Shown one piece after another: positions 7,337 through 14,387 of a DNA stretch of 14,464 nucleotides. Every line of letters starts with the position of its first letter. Positions within the stretch are counted from its first letter, which is position 1. The stretch spans positions 9,333-23,796 of the forward strand of contig DBOI01000148.1 in assembly GCA_002299245.1 (NCBI GenBank). Direction: 5' to 3'. Position numbers and translations under genes: made by a program. The notes under the pieces were generated by a model. It was not told the DNA's origin, ran no database searches, and saw nothing but the letters and a program-made list of their open reading frames with translations. Origin of the DNA: Hydrogenovibrio sp. UBA650. GTDB lineage: Bacteria; Pseudomonadota; Gammaproteobacteria; Thiomicrospirales; Thiomicrospiraceae.

Positions 7337-9280
7337 ATGGCTTTACTGTTTTTACGAGACCTATCTCTAAGTTTTGGGGCCGCCCCTCTTCTAGATAAAA
7401 TCAACCTACAAATTGAACAGAACGAGAGAGTTTGTATTGTTGGCCGCAACGGAGAAGGAAAGTCAACCCTACTCAAGGTGATTGAAGGCCAAATCAATGC
7501 CGACAGCGGTTCTAGAATTGTTCAAGACGGCGTTAAAATTGCCAAGCTGCAACAAGAAGTGCCACATGATATGCACGGCAGTGTGTTTCACATTATTGCC
7601 GAGGGCATGGGTAACCTTGGCCAGCTTTTGGAAAAGTTTCACGATCTCAGTGTAAAGCTGGAACAAGATTACACTGAATCGGTTCTTGATCAATTCACCA
7701 AAACCCAACAAGAACTGGAAGCCAAAAATGGCTGGGATTTAAAACAGCAAGTCGATACCATTATCTCCAAACTCGGCCTACCTGCAGATGTTGAGTTTTC
7801 GACTCTATCCGGTGGAATGAAACGCCGAGTCCTGCTCGCCAAGGCACTGGTACAAAGTCCAGATATTCTTCTATTGGACGAGCCAACTAACCACTTGGAT
7901 ATTCCCTCAATTGACTGGCTGGAAGGCTTTCTGAAAAACCTGCGCTGCTCACTGGTTTTTATTACTCACGACCGTGCATTTTTACAGGCCTTGGCAACCC
8001 GAATTGTCGATCTGGATCGCGGTCAACTCAGCAACTGGCAGTGTGATTACCACACTTACCTACAACGCAAGGCCGACTTTTTAGAAGCCGAAGCCAAACA
8101 AAATGCCGAATTCGATAAAAAACTCGCGCAAGAAGAAGCCTGGATTAGACAAGGTATTAAAGCGCGCCGCACCCGTAATGAAGGCCGTGTACGCGCACTG
8201 GAAAAACTCCGCAAAGAACATAAAGCTCGCCGCACTCAACAAGGCACTGCAAATCTACAGGTCAATACTTCCGATATTTCTGGAAAACAGGTTATTAAAA
8301 TCAAAGACCTCAATTTCAGCTGGCCTGACAAACCGATTGTTGACAACCTCAGTAGCCTGATTGTTCGCGGGGATAAGGTCGGCATTATTGGCGAAAACGG
8401 CTGTGGTAAATCCACACTAATCAGCCTGCTACTGGGAAAACAACAACCAAATTCTGGTACGGTTAAACTCGGCACCAATATCGATATCGCCTACTTTGAC
8501 CAACACCGCGAACAACTCAATGATGAGATGCCGGTAGTTGAAAGCGTGCTCGAAGAGAGTGATCACGTTGAGATCAATGGTAAACAGAAACATGTGATGA
8601 GTTATCTGTCCGATTTTCTATTCACGCCAGATCGCGCTCGTCAGCCGGTTAAAGCCCTATCTGGTGGAGAACGCAATCGCCTATTACTAGCGCGAGTATT
8701 CTGTAAACCGTCAAACCTGTTGATTCTTGATGAGCCAACCAATGACCTTGATGTAGAAACCCTGGAGCTTTTGGAAGAGCTATTAATGAATTATCAGGGC
8801 ACGGTATTGATCGTCAGCCATGACCGCGCATTCTTAAATAATGTCTGCACCAGCTCTCTTGTGTTTGATGCACCAGGGATAGTGAATGAATATGTTGGTG
8901 GTTACGACGACTGGTTAAGACAACGCCCAGAAAAATATAAATTACAGGCCTCTAAAAAAAGTCCAGAACAGAACGATAAGAAAACCGAATCAAACGCAGA
9001 GTCGAAACAGAAATCACGGGCCTCTAAAACAGAGGCCGCTAACAAACCGAAAAAGCTCAGTTATAAAGACCAACGTGAATACGACGGCCTCCCAGAATTA
9101 ATTGAGAAACTGGAAACCGAGCTCGAAGAGCTTAATAATAAAATCCTCGAACCTGACTTCTACCAACAAGAAGAAAACAAAGTTCAAGCAACACTGGCAG
9201 ACTTAAACGCCAAAGAATCTGAACTTGAACAAGCCTTTGAACGCTGGGAAGAGTTAGAATCATTGGTAATTGGCGATTAG
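7337..9280 (+). CDS. uup: ABC-F ATPase Uup
   Basis: The protein has 647 residues, close to E. coli Uup (635). Uup is a soluble ABC-F protein acting on ribosomes and affecting precise excision of transposons. ATP-binding domain 1: Walker A GRNGEGKST (36-44), signature LSGGMKRR (157-164), Walker B ILLLDEPTNHLD (177-188), switch His H211. The charged ABC-F linker spans about 250-300. Domain 2: Walker A GENGCGKST (352-360), signature LSGGERNR (441-448), Walker B LLILDEPTNDLD (461-472), H495. The C-terminal region from about 535 is Lys/Ser-rich and then a coiled coil (about 583-645), the Uup nucleic-acid-binding domain that separates it from EttA and YheS. There are no membrane segments. The ATG at 7337 follows a CGGA by eight bases. 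The gap to the previous stop is 15 bases. Confidence 0.94.
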   Translation: MALLFLRDLSLSFGAAPLLDKINLQIEQNERVCIVGRNGEGKSTLLKVIEGQINADSGSRIVQDGVKIAKLQQEVPHDMHGSVFHIIAEGMGNLGQLLEKFHDLSVKLEQDYTESVLDQFTKTQQELEAKNGWDLKQQVDTIISKLGLPADVEFSTLSGGMKRRVLLAKALVQSPDILLLDEPTNHLDIPSIDWLEGFLKNLRCSLVFITHDRAFLQALATRIVDLDRGQLSNWQCDYHTYLQRKADFLEAEAKQNAEFDKKLAQEEAWIRQGIKARRTRNEGRVRALEKLRKEHKARRTQQGTANLQVNTSDISGKQVIKIKDLNFSWPDKPIVDNLSSLIVRGDKVGIIGENGCGKSTLISLLLGKQQPNSGTVKLGTNIDIAYFDQHREQLNDEMPVVESVLEESDHVEINGKQKHVMSYLSDFLFTPDRARQPVKALSGGERNRLLLARVFCKPSNLLILDEPTNDLDVETLELLEELLMNYQGTVLIVSHDRAFLNNVCTSSLVFDAPGIVNEYVGGYDDWLRQRPEKYKLQASKKSPEQNDKKTESNAESKQKSRASKTEAANKPKKLSYKDQREYDGLPELIEKLETELEELNNKILEPDFYQQEENKVQATLADLNAKESELEQAFERWEELESLVIGD

Positions 9281-9289
9281 GAAAGAGAC

Positions 9290-9607
9290 ATGAAAAAGAA
9301 AAGTGGTCTACTGTTAATACTGGCATGGTTGGCAGGCCTGATTGGTTTGAGCTTAGGGGTTCTTCTGGAGCCACTCTGGTTTGCTCGCTTTGGTAGTTTG
9401 ATCGTACTGTTTGCAGTAATGAGTGAATATGTTCTACTACACAGTGAACTGGATCGGCTTTATATGAGACTTGAAAGCGTTGATCACGGAGATGACATTC
9501 CTGATTTAAGCCCATCGAAATGGCACCGTAAAAAAGTGCTGCTGTCACATGTCACAATTGTTTTAGGAACCCTGATCTGGGGATTTGGAGATCTGTTAAT
9601 CCATTAA
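9290..9607 (+). CDS. small integral membrane protein, unknown function
   Basis: The protein has 105 residues and I do not recognise it. Three hydrophobic stretches are visible: about 7-27 (LLLILAWLAGLIGLSLGVLL), 30-49 (LWFARFGSLIVLFAVMSEYV) and 83-103 (VLLSHVTIVLGTLIWGFGDL). Between the second and third is a hydrophilic, acidic loop of about 30 residues (LDRLYMRLESVDHGDD). There are no catalytic motifs. The start is well supported: AGGAAAGA lies just before ATG, nine bases after the uup stop, so it is probably the last gene of the uup operon. It ends 10 bases from the end of the convergent SRPBCC gene. Confidence 0.75.
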   Translation: MKKKSGLLLILAWLAGLIGLSLGVLLEPLWFARFGSLIVLFAVMSEYVLLHSELDRLYMRLESVDHGDDIPDLSPSKWHRKKVLLSHVTIVLGTLIWGFGDLLIH

Positions 9608-9617
9608 GTTTTATCTA

Positions 9618-10103
9618 CTAGAATACGCTTGATGTTGTCTCGAGAGATTTCACGGATTGGTTTTCAATATAATTTTTTATATCATCGAGATCCTGTTGCA
9701 ACATCTTCACCATGCTATTCTTCATAAAAGCACTCATTACTAAAGACATCAGTTTTGCAAACCAGGTCTCTGCCTCACCAGAGAAACTCATCGTCAGAGT
9801 GGTCTGATCATTCTCTTCTCTCAGTGAGAGCCTACTAATGTACACCGCTCCATGATTTTCAGCTCTAGTTTGATAATAAACCTCTGGTTCACTATCAGTA
9901 ATCCACATGGTTTCATCAGCCTCTTTGCCAAATATCTCTCGAGTCTCTCGCCATTTAAGTCCGACCAGACCATCTGCTGGGCGTTCTAACACTTCCAAAT
10001 CAATAATCGCTGAAATAAAATTTACCGCATTATCTATATCGGTAATTACCTGCCAGACTCTTGCTTTTGGACTATCTATAACAACATTTACACTGACTTC
10101 CAC
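9618..10103 (-). CDS. SRPBCC (START/Bet v 1-like) family protein
   Basis: The protein has 161 residues. The opening VSVNVVIDSPKARVWQVITDIDNAVNFISAI (shown here for its typical spacing: V-x-I-x-xP-xxVW-xxI-TD) is the first strand and helix of SRPBCC polyketide cyclase/dehydrase-like domains. GLVGLKWRETREIFG and a long amphipathic C-terminal helix (about 110-150) also fit. The fold forms a hydrophobic ligand cavity; the ligand and reaction are unknown. Start is GTG at 10103, supported by AGAGGGA with seven bases of spacing; no ATG fits as well. It lies 19 bases after the HD-domain gene on the same strand, so the two are probably cotranscribed. Confidence 0.8.
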   Translation of the reverse strand: MEVSVNVVIDSPKARVWQVITDIDNAVNFISAIIDLEVLERPADGLVGLKWRETREIFGKEADETMWITDSEPEVYYQTRAENHGAVYISRLSLREENDQTTLTMSFSGEAETWFAKLMSLVMSAFMKNSMVKMLQQDLDDIKNYIENQSVKSLETTSSVF

Positions 10104-10122
10104 TATTTATTCCCTCTATGAT

Positions 10123-10707
10123 CTAACTGCTTTTCAGCCAACCCTGCTCTACAGCCAGTTCAATCTGCCTCAAAAACCAAGCATAGATTTCTGGGTTTTC
10201 CTGCTCAATAAAACCATTCATTTTCAACACCTGATCAACAGACACATCATTTTCAATCCAAGCTTTGCCTTTACTGGCAACGTTGAGTAAAAACGGCAGC
10301 ATTCGATCAATCACTTTCAATAGACGAGTCTCTTTACTTTGACCAGTCTCCTGCTCCTCCCAGAGTTCTTGAAGGTCATCAATTGAATTACCTTCATTAT
10401 TGGCGATACGAGCAATGCACTTTCGCTCTTCAATATGAGCATCACTGCGACTATTGCTGTACAGGAAAGTATCGCCTGCATCAATCTCACCAATATCATG
10501 AACTAAGGCTAGTTTAATAAGTAATTCAATGTCATAGTCTTCATCCAACATCTCTGCAAATGACCAACACGCCATCGCCAAATGCCAAGAGTGCTCGGCG
10601 GAATTCTCCAAACGAACTCCACCATTTACATAACTGCGACGCTCCACTCCCTTCAATGCATCCAACTGCAATAAGAAATCCGCAAACTTATCTATCCGGT
10701 CTAACAA
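10123..10707 (-). CDS. HD-domain phosphohydrolase (HDDC2/YfbR-like)
   Basis: A 194-residue HD-domain protein. The metal-binding pattern is complete: H39 in ENSAEHSWHLA (34-44), the HD pair H70-D71 in LVHDIGEIDAGDT (68-80), and the distal Asp D134 in KVIDRMLPF. The segment VRLENSAEHSWHLA...HDIGEIDAGDT is characteristic of HDDC2/YfbR-type enzymes, many of which are 5'-nucleotidases acting on deoxynucleoside monophosphates; this activity is inferred from family. TTG at 10707 is chosen because TAGGA precedes it by eight bases and no ATG is available near the N-terminus of the domain. It is first in a two-gene minus-strand unit with the SRPBCC gene and divergent from the sensor kinase gene. Confidence 0.85.
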   Translation of the reverse strand: MLDRIDKFADFLLQLDALKGVERRSYVNGGVRLENSAEHSWHLAMACWSFAEMLDEDYDIELLIKLALVHDIGEIDAGDTFLYSNSRSDAHIEERKCIARIANNEGNSIDDLQELWEEQETGQSKETRLLKVIDRMLPFLLNVASKGKAWIENDVSVDQVLKMNGFIEQENPEIYAWFLRQIELAVEQGWLKSS

Positions 10708-10837
10708 AACTCAATTCCTAAAGTAAAAAAACAAAACAGAAAATAACACAGCCAAAATTGCACTACAAATCAATGGCAACAAATAAAATAGAAAACTATC
10801 CTAAAGCCGGCCTTGGATTACTATTGATTGAAGAGTC

Positions 10838-10862
10838 TTGCTTATTATTTGCACCATTTGAT
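10838..10862 (+). promoter_or_regulatory. candidate BaeR-like operator upstream of the sensor kinase gene
   Basis: TTGCTT-ATTAT-TTGCAC is an imperfect direct repeat with an 11-base period, the arrangement bound head-to-tail by OmpR-family response regulators. The same element occurs upstream of the spy-like gene at 13054-13078; across the two 25-base stretches 18 positions are identical. It lies about 50-75 bases before the kinase start codon. No convincing -10 hexamer follows at the ideal distance (TTATTT is at 10867). Assignment to BaeR is an inference from gene context. Confidence 0.45.
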
Positions 10863-10863
10863 G

Positions 10864-10882
10864 AGGTTATTTGGTGTAACCT
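10864..10882. repeat. inverted repeat AGGTTA-N7-TAACCT before the kinase gene
   Basis: Perfect six-base arms (10864-10869 and 10877-10882) with a seven-base spacer lie 32 bases before the kinase ATG and directly after the direct-repeat element. The position fits a transcription start region or a dimeric repressor operator. It could also be chance. Confidence 0.35.
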
Positions 10883-10913
10883 AATTATTAGTTTTTAGTT
10901 TAGGTTTTTATAA

Positions 10914-12341
10914 ATGGGCATTCGTACCAAGCTTGTACTGTTTCTGCTGTTTTTTGGTTTTGTGATCCTGGGCGCTCTGCTGTGGAGCAATAATGCGATC
11001 CTGCATAAAACCATGTTGCACTATGTTGATCAGCGCGATCAACAGCGCCTGGAAAGACTGAAAAACAATCTTGAAGTCTATCTAAACTACCACGAGCCAA
11101 TCAATCAAATTGAAGACATCTCTCCCAGAGCTTGGCGTGATCTGATGAAGGTTTCACATCGATCTGACTTCAGTCAAACCCCTTATGCAATGCCCCTGCT
11201 TATTGACCGCCCCCGTTCGAGAAGATTTAGACCTCCTCATCCGCTGGATGACTTTGAACGCCGAGTCAGTCTGATAGATCTAAATAATCGGGTTGTACAT
11301 GGTGCTGAAGAAGGCGTTGCGACCATTCTGTTACCCGTGATGATGGAAGACGAAAAAGTCGCCATTATTGGTTATTACCCTTTACATGAACTCGTTGAAC
11401 AAGCAGACATTGAGTTTGCAGAATCACAGATGCAGGTGCTGTGGTTTGGTGCGGTGTTAGTCACGCTATTAGTTTTAATCCTGCTATGGCCGCTTGCCAA
11501 TCACTTTTTGGTGCCAATTCAAGAGCTAACCCAAGCAATGAAGTCTCTAGCACAAGGTAAGTTGTCACAACGTTTAATAGCCAAACGCAGAGATGAATTT
11601 GGCCAGCTACAGCGCGACTATAACCATTTGGCGAGTACCTTGGAAGCCGCACAAAACAGTCGCAACCAATGGATTGCTGATATTTCTCACGAATTGCGTA
11701 CCCCACTTACCATTCTTAACGGCACACTTGAAGCTATGACTGATGGTATACGTCCAATCACCCCAGAAAATCTACAGGTCATGCAACAAGAAGTTGATGT
11801 ATTGAAAAGGTTAATTGAAGACCTCTATCAACTAAGTCTGAGTGATGTGGGCGCAATGCGCTATGAAATGCGGCATACAGATTTAACAGGCCTGTTAAAT
11901 TTAGCAATCGACTATTTTTCCGAAAAAGCAAAAAATAAAGGCCTGCTAATTTATAAACAAGAAATTAACGAAAATGCTGCTGTCTATGGTGATGCAACTC
12001 GTTTGCAGCAATTAATACATAACCTGATGCAGAATGCGATTGATTACACGGAAAGCAGCGATCAACAAACTGGCAGAATTGAAGTTTCACTAATTGATAA
12101 CAGTAAACACTGGCTTCTACGTATTGAAGACAGTGCACCCAGCATTGCCAAACAAGATTTGCAAAAACTAACTGAGCGCTTTTACCGCGGTGAATCTTCA
12201 CGCAACCGAGAAACAGGTGGCGCAGGTTTAGGTTTGGCGATTGTCAGCCAGATTGTGGCTGCACATAATGGCGAATTGAACCTAAGCCAATCCGACTTAG
12301 GCGGCTTGAAAGTTGACGTCTTGCTGGAGAAACAAAAATGA
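10914..12341 (+). CDS. baeS: BaeS-like envelope stress sensor histidine kinase
   Basis: A 475-residue inner-membrane kinase. Layout: TM1 about 7-25, periplasmic sensor region about 28-172 with a basic, proline-rich RPRSRRFRPPHP stretch (99-110), TM2 about 176-199, HAMP about 200-245, HisKA with the phospho-acceptor H259 in ADISHELRTPL, and HATPase with N box HNLMQNAIDY (N374), G1 box EDSAP (405-409) and G2 box GGAGLGLAI (435-443). DSAP and the following QLQKL/ERFYRxExSRNRxxGG pattern match E. coli BaeS rather than generic kinases. BaeS answers to envelope stress, indole and metals; the signal here is unknown. It starts at ATG 10914 with TAGG nine bases upstream, and its stop overlaps the start of the regulator gene by four bases. 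Confidence 0.88.
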   Translation: MGIRTKLVLFLLFFGFVILGALLWSNNAILHKTMLHYVDQRDQQRLERLKNNLEVYLNYHEPINQIEDISPRAWRDLMKVSHRSDFSQTPYAMPLLIDRPRSRRFRPPHPLDDFERRVSLIDLNNRVVHGAEEGVATILLPVMMEDEKVAIIGYYPLHELVEQADIEFAESQMQVLWFGAVLVTLLVLILLWPLANHFLVPIQELTQAMKSLAQGKLSQRLIAKRRDEFGQLQRDYNHLASTLEAAQNSRNQWIADISHELRTPLTILNGTLEAMTDGIRPITPENLQVMQQEVDVLKRLIEDLYQLSLSDVGAMRYEMRHTDLTGLLNLAIDYFSEKAKNKGLLIYKQEINENAAVYGDATRLQQLIHNLMQNAIDYTESSDQQTGRIEVSLIDNSKHWLLRIEDSAPSIAKQDLQKLTERFYRGESSRNRETGGAGLGLAIVSQIVAAHNGELNLSQSDLGGLKVDVLLEKQK

Positions 12342-13027
12342 GTAATGAGCTCATAGTAATTGTTGAAGATGAACAGAAAATTGCCGATATTCTGATCGAT
12401 TATCTGCAAAATCACGGCTATCAAACTCAGCATTTTGCCAGCGGCGAGAGGGTGATTGATTGGCTAAAAAACAATTCGTCTGATTGTGTATTACTCGACG
12501 TCATGCTTCCTAATGCCGAGGAGTTTGGCGATGGCTTACAATTATGCAAATCGATCCGTGAATTCAGCCAAGTACCGATTATGATGGTAACCGCCCGAAT
12601 CGAAGAGATCGATCGAATTTTGGGGTTGGAACTCGGTGCTGACGATTACATATGCAAACCTTTCAGTCCGCGAGAAGTGGTGGCGCGGGTTAAGGCACTA
12701 CTGCGTCGTAGTCAAATGCAAGATAACCCCAACTCAACAACCAGTAGCTGGCAACTCGATGAAAGTCGCTACCAGTTGACTCACAATGACAAGCAGCTTG
12801 AACTCTCAGCGGTTGAATTTGAAATAATGCGAGTACTGACCGAATCTCCCGGTCAGATTTTTTCCAGATCGCAACTCATTGATAAAATATACCATGACCA
12901 CCGTGTAGTATCAGATCGCACTGTAGACAGCCATATAAAGAAGCTGCGCCAAAAACTACAGGCCTGCTTTGGGCATAAAGACTGCATTCAATCGGTTTAC
13001 GGAGTTGGCTATAAATTTGTCGATTGA
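12338..13027 (+). CDS. baeR: BaeR-like OmpR-family response regulator
   Basis: The protein has 229 residues. Receiver domain: acidic pocket E10-D11, phospho-acceptor D54, T85 and K107. Effector: a winged helix (about 137-228) with RTVDSHIKKLRQKL and YGVGYKF. The stretch VTARIEEIDRILGLELGADDYICKPFSPREVVARVKA is almost the same as in E. coli BaeR, which supports the specific assignment. The beta3-alpha3 loop (LPNAEEFGDGL) is three residues longer than in E. coli BaeR. ATG overlaps the kinase stop as ATGA, and GGAGA in the end of the kinase gene is the ribosome binding site. The phosphorylated dimer probably binds direct repeats with 11-base period; candidates lie before the kinase gene and before the spy-like gene. 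Confidence 0.9.
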   Translation: MSNELIVIVEDEQKIADILIDYLQNHGYQTQHFASGERVIDWLKNNSSDCVLLDVMLPNAEEFGDGLQLCKSIREFSQVPIMMVTARIEEIDRILGLELGADDYICKPFSPREVVARVKALLRRSQMQDNPNSTTSSWQLDESRYQLTHNDKQLELSAVEFEIMRVLTESPGQIFSRSQLIDKIYHDHRVVSDRTVDSHIKKLRQKLQACFGHKDCIQSVYGVGYKFVD

Positions 13028-13053
13028 ACCGGTTTCACACCCATCCTTTTTGC

Positions 13054-13088
13054 TTGCACAAAATTTGCACGATTGAATTTCATAATAG
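13054..13088 (+). promoter_or_regulatory. promoter region of the spy-like gene with a TTGCAC direct repeat
   Basis: TTGCAC-AAAAT-TTGCAC (13054-13070) is a perfect direct repeat of six bases with an 11-base period. TAATAG at 13083-13088 begins 12 bases after it, and the overlapping CATAAT (13081-13086) is another -10 candidate. A response-regulator box replacing the -35 region about 12 bases before the -10 is the layout of class II promoters activated by OmpR-family regulators. No other -35 is evident. The gap from the end of baeR is 117 bases with no terminator, so readthrough from baeSR is also possible. Confidence 0.55.
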
Positions 13089-13093
13089 ACTCA

Positions 13094-13111
13094 AAGAACA
13101 GATTCGTTCTT
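13094..13111. repeat. inverted repeat AAGAAC-N6-GTTCTT in the spy-like leader
   Basis: Perfect six-base arms (13094-13099 and 13106-13111) lie just after the proposed -10 and 20 bases before the ribosome binding site. It may form a small hairpin in the 5' leader or be an operator. There is no T run, so it is not a terminator. Confidence 0.4.
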
Positions 13112-13144
13112 AGTATTTAATTGCTTTAACCAAGGAGACTATTC

Positions 13145-13582
13145 ATGAAAAAGATGACGATTTTAATTGCTGCGACTACCTTAGCCATTATGAGTTCAGG
13201 AGCTTTTGCTCATGGCGGCGGAGACTGGAACAAAATGGGCGGTTCAGACGGCAAACCTAATTACTGTAAATCCAAACAGATGCACAACCATGAAGGCGGT
13301 TCTAAATGGGGCAAGAAAAGCTGCCGAAAAGACAAACACCGAGACTGGGATAAAAATATGAGTCCGGAAAAACGTCAGGCTCTAATGCAGTTGAAAGTTG
13401 AAAATAAAATTGAGCGTATGACAAAAAAATATGACTTGACTGAATCTCAGCAAAGTAAGTTGCGCACAATTCTGCAAGACAAACAGCAAAAGAAAATGAA
13501 ATTGAAAGAAGAAACGCGCTCAAAAATTGAAAGTATGTTAACGCCCGAACAACAAGAGATGTTCCAGCATAAACACAAATAA
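13145..13582 (+). CDS. Spy/CpxP-like periplasmic protein with LTxxQ motifs
   Basis: The protein has 145 residues. It has a signal peptide (1-22, cleavage after AFA) and a Gly/His/Lys-rich mature N-terminus carrying C41 and C60, then a helical, highly basic region with two LTxxQ motifs: LTESQ (98-102) and LTPEQ (132-136). These motifs define the Spy/CpxP/ZraP fold, ATP-independent periplasmic chaperones or metal-linked stress proteins. Spy is a known BaeSR and CpxAR target in E. coli, so its position right after baeSR fits. The start is certain: AAGGAG at 13132-13137, seven bases before ATG. The His-rich start and end (QHKHK) and the two Cys suggest metal binding, as in ZraP, but this is inference. 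It is followed at once by a strong terminator. Confidence 0.85.
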   Translation: MKKMTILIAATTLAIMSSGAFAHGGGDWNKMGGSDGKPNYCKSKQMHNHEGGSKWGKKSCRKDKHRDWDKNMSPEKRQALMQLKVENKIERMTKKYDLTESQQSKLRTILQDKQQKKMKLKEETRSKIESMLTPEQQEMFQHKHK

Positions 13583-13616
13583 AACTCACTGCCTGTGTCG
13601 GAGTGGGAAATTGAAT

Positions 13617-13646
13617 AAAGCCGATGCATTTAACATCGGCTTTTTT
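13617..13646 (+). terminator. intrinsic terminator after the spy-like gene
   Basis: A perfect ten-pair stem, AAAGCCGATG (13617-13626) with CATCGGCTTT (13634-13643), with a seven-base loop, runs into a T tract from 13641 to 13646 and then CTTT. It lies 35 bases after the spy-like stop and 40 bases before the next start codon. The next gene therefore depends on readthrough or on a promoter squeezed in between. Confidence 0.9.
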
Positions 13647-13685
13647 CTTTCCTTCCGCTACCAATATTCAACGGAGGAACAAGCT

Positions 13686-14387
13686 ATGAAAACAAGGATT
13701 ATATTTACAGCTCTACTGTTGACTTTTGGCATAGCTGGCGGGGCCATTGCCAATAATGATAGAGAAACAAAAGGCAAAGAAAGGCCTAATCATAAACATC
13801 ATGAGCAACGTCAAGACCATAAAAGTCACCGGCTAGACCATAAACATAAAAACCACAATAAGCACAGCAAAGGCCCGGTAAAACGAGTGTCTTATAAAAC
13901 CATTAAACCTAAATGGAAGGCTCCTCACTATCACTACGGCTACAAAAGAAAAACTCTGCCAAAAGCCAGCATTTCCATCCGCCTTGGCAATATTAATTTC
14001 AGATACAACTCCGGTATTTTTTACCGACCTCATAAGCATGGCTTTGTTGTAGTCAAAGCTCCTATTGGTGCCAGAATTAAGGTACTGCCTGCGGGGTATC
14101 GCCGAATCATCATCGGCCCGACCGTGTACTTTGTGTTACATGACACCTACTACATTCACGATGATAAACATAACGAATATGAAGTTGTAGATGAACCGGA
14201 AAAATATGCAGAAATCGTGCAAGAGTCCTATCTTAAACTTGGAACAATTATCAAACAGTTACCGGCTGGAAGTGAAGTTGAATATGTAAATGGTGAACAA
14301 TATTTTTCCGATGGTGTTCACTACTTTGTGATGGTAATACACCAGGATAAAGGGAGTATCGCCTACAAAGTAGTAGAACCAAAATAA
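13686..14387 (+). CDS. secreted His-rich DUF6515-like protein
   Basis: The protein has 233 residues. A signal peptide (1-22, cleavage after AIA) is followed by a very His/Lys-rich stretch (about 32-62, with H36, H38, H39, H45, H48, H52, H54, H57, H60) and a beta-rich domain with GIFYRPHKHGFVVVKAPIGA and KVLPAGY, which resembles the DUF6515 family of unknown function. The last 110 residues look like two repeats, each with LPAG, a YF pair, an aromatic-rich strand and a closing VV(D)EP (about 123-171 and 183-232). An in-frame upstream TTG at 13611 was rejected because it lies before the terminator hairpin; GGAGG at 13673-13677 and the ATG at 13686 are the correct pair. Neighbours suggest a role in envelope or metal stress; function is not known. 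Confidence 0.8.
   Translation: MKTRIIFTALLLTFGIAGGAIANNDRETKGKERPNHKHHEQRQDHKSHRLDHKHKNHNKHSKGPVKRVSYKTIKPKWKAPHYHYGYKRKTLPKASISIRLGNINFRYNSGIFYRPHKHGFVVVKAPIGARIKVLPAGYRRIIIGPTVYFVLHDTYYIHDDKHNEYEVVDEPEKYAEIVQESYLKLGTIIKQLPAGSEVEYVNGEQYFSDGVHYFVMVIHQDKGSIAYKVVEPK

Noticed and set aside
9132..9548. Minus-strand open frame of 138 codons overlapping the end of uup and the small membrane protein gene
   Set aside because: It overlaps two well-supported plus-strand genes with good start signals and shows no domain; it is an antisense shadow.
9607..9617. Intrinsic terminator between the small membrane protein gene and the SRPBCC gene
   Set aside because: The convergent gap is only 10 bases and holds no hairpin.
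13611..13685. Upstream TTG start for the His-rich protein
   Set aside because: This start precedes and reads through the terminator hairpin and would place codons before a clear signal peptide; the ATG at 13686 has a strong GGAGG site.
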